Positions 5,452-6,152 of a DNA stretch of 6,152 nt are shown here, in pieces. The notes beneath the pieces were generated by a model. That model was not told the DNA's origin and made no database searches. It saw nothing but the letters and a program-made list of their open reading frames with translations. How positions within the stretch are numbered: position 1 is the first letter of the stretch; every line of letters starts with the position of its first letter. The position numbers were made by a program, and so were the translations under genes. The stretch is from NCBI GenBank assembly GCA_012719015.1, contig JAAYBE010000043.1, forward strand, positions 1 to 6,152, given 5' to 3'. Source of the DNA: Actinomycetota bacterium. GTDB lineage: Bacteria; Actinomycetota; Thermoleophilia; UBA2241.

Positions 5452-6152
5452 GTGAAGACCGTCGTCGTCAAACTCGGCTCAAGTACCGTGGCCGACGACC
5501 GCCTGCGCCTCCGCAGGCGCCTGCTCGCCGGCGTCGTCGCCGACATCGCGGAGCTGGTGCACGGGGGGCGCCGCGTGGTGCTCGTCTCGAGCGGCGCCAT
5601 CGCCTGCGGCCAGCACGTCCTGGGCATCGGCGAACGGCCCCGGCTCGTGCCCGAGCTGCAGGCCGCGTCGGCCGTCGGCCAGGGCCGGCTCTTCGCCCAC
5701 TACGAGCGCCTGTTCGGCGACCATGAGCTCATGGCCGCCCAGGTGCTGCTCACGAGCGAGGACTTCAACCGGCGGTCCAGCTACGTGAACGCGCGCAACA
5801 CGCTGCGGCGCCTGCTCTCGTGGGGTGTGGTCCCGGTGGCCAACGAGAACGACACCACCGCCACCGACGAGATCCGCTTCGGCGACAACGACGTCCTCGC
5901 CGCACAGGTCGCGATCATGCTCCGCGCCGACCACCTCGTGCTCCTCACCGACCAGGAGGGTCTCTTCACCAAAGACCCGCGCAAGCACGGCGAGGCGGCC
6001 CTCGTGCGGAGGGTCACCGAGCCGCGGGAGCTGGCCGCACTGGAGGTCGGCGCCGCGTCGCGACGCGGCGCCGGCGGCATGCGCGGCAAGACGGCCGCGG
6101 CGCTGATGGCGGCCGCGGCGAACGTGCGCACGGTGATCGCCGACGGCTCACG
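5452..6152 (+). CDS. proB: Glutamate 5-kinase, N-terminal part
   Basis: The frame starts at GTG and stays open to the window end, 233 complete codons. ProB phosphorylates L-glutamate with ATP, the first step of proline synthesis, in the cytoplasm. The amino acid kinase fold is clear: VVVKLGSST (residues 4-12) with K7 for phosphate binding, SSGAIACG (46-53), QVLLTSEDF (97-105), YVNARNTLRRLLSWGVVPVA (111-130), NENDTT (131-136) and FGDNDVLAAQVA (143-154), then LLTDQEGLFTKDPR (164-177). The usual GTGGMxTK appears as GAGGMRGK (206-213): the lysine is kept and the two threonines are changed. The C-terminal end, and whether a PUA domain is present, cannot be seen. The start agrees with the family N terminus. 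No Shine-Dalgarno precedes it; a leaderless promoter is described separately. proA would be expected next. Confidence 0.96.
   Translation, partial: MKTVVVKLGSSTVADDRLRLRRRLLAGVVADIAELVHGGRRVVLVSSGAIACGQHVLGIGERPRLVPELQAASAVGQGRLFAHYERLFGDHELMAAQVLLTSEDFNRRSSYVNARNTLRRLLSWGVVPVANENDTTATDEIRFGDNDVLAAQVAIMLRADHLVLLTDQEGLFTKDPRKHGEAALVRRVTEPRELAALEVGAASRRGAGGMRGKTAAALMAAAANVRTVIADGS
5500..5519 (+). other. 8-bp inverted repeat near the 5' end of proB
   Basis: CGCCTGCG (5500-5507) pairs perfectly with CGCAGGCG (5512-5519) around a CCTC loop, in codons 17-23 for RLRLRRR. It would form a stable hairpin about 50 bases into a leaderless message. In DNA of this GC content an 8-bp stem is not rare, so a role is uncertain. 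Confidence 0.35.

Overview
The window is about 6.15 kb of very GC-rich DNA, with G or C at most third codon positions. It is fully packed with genes on the + strand. Gene order and protein types point to an actinobacterium or a deep actinobacterial relative: TIGR03960-type radical SAM protein, DUF2344/TIGR03936 protein, RNase E/G, L21, L27, Obg, ProB. This is a well-known conserved core neighbourhood in that phylum, not an accessory island. No mobile element, CRISPR array, tRNA or rRNA is visible, and no gene-free gap exceeds about 60 bases.

Layout. Bases 1-258 are the C-terminal end of a radical SAM protein with a terminal cysteine cluster. It overlaps by an ATGA the DUF2344 gene (255-935). 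Four bases later, behind a strong Shine-Dalgarno, comes a long RNase E/G gene (940-3456). It encodes a roughly 280-residue low-complexity N-terminal extension, the catalytic core, and a C-terminal segment that reads like a TRAM domain. A near-consensus sigma-70 promoter (TTGACC, 17 bp, TATCAT) overlaps the RNase stop codon and drives rplU (3512-3850) and rpmA (3855-4109). obg (4145-5413) follows after 35 bases that hold a GC hairpin. An extended -10 element then sits 7 bases before the GTG of proB (5452 to the window end), the geometry of a leaderless transcript.

How the genes relate. The middle of the window is an RNA and ribosome module: RNA decay and rRNA processing (RNase E/G), two 50S proteins, and a GTPase of late 50S assembly. 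proB opens the proline biosynthesis unit, which commonly follows obg in Actinobacteria. The radical SAM and DUF2344 pair has no function I can name; tight coupling to RNase E/G is the only functional hint.

The window is mostly ordinary core genome. The points most worth a second look are the 12-bp perfect hairpin inside rpmA, the leaderless proB promoter, the promoter on the RNase stop codon, and the unusual ends of the RNase. I see no convincing evidence of a wholly new system.
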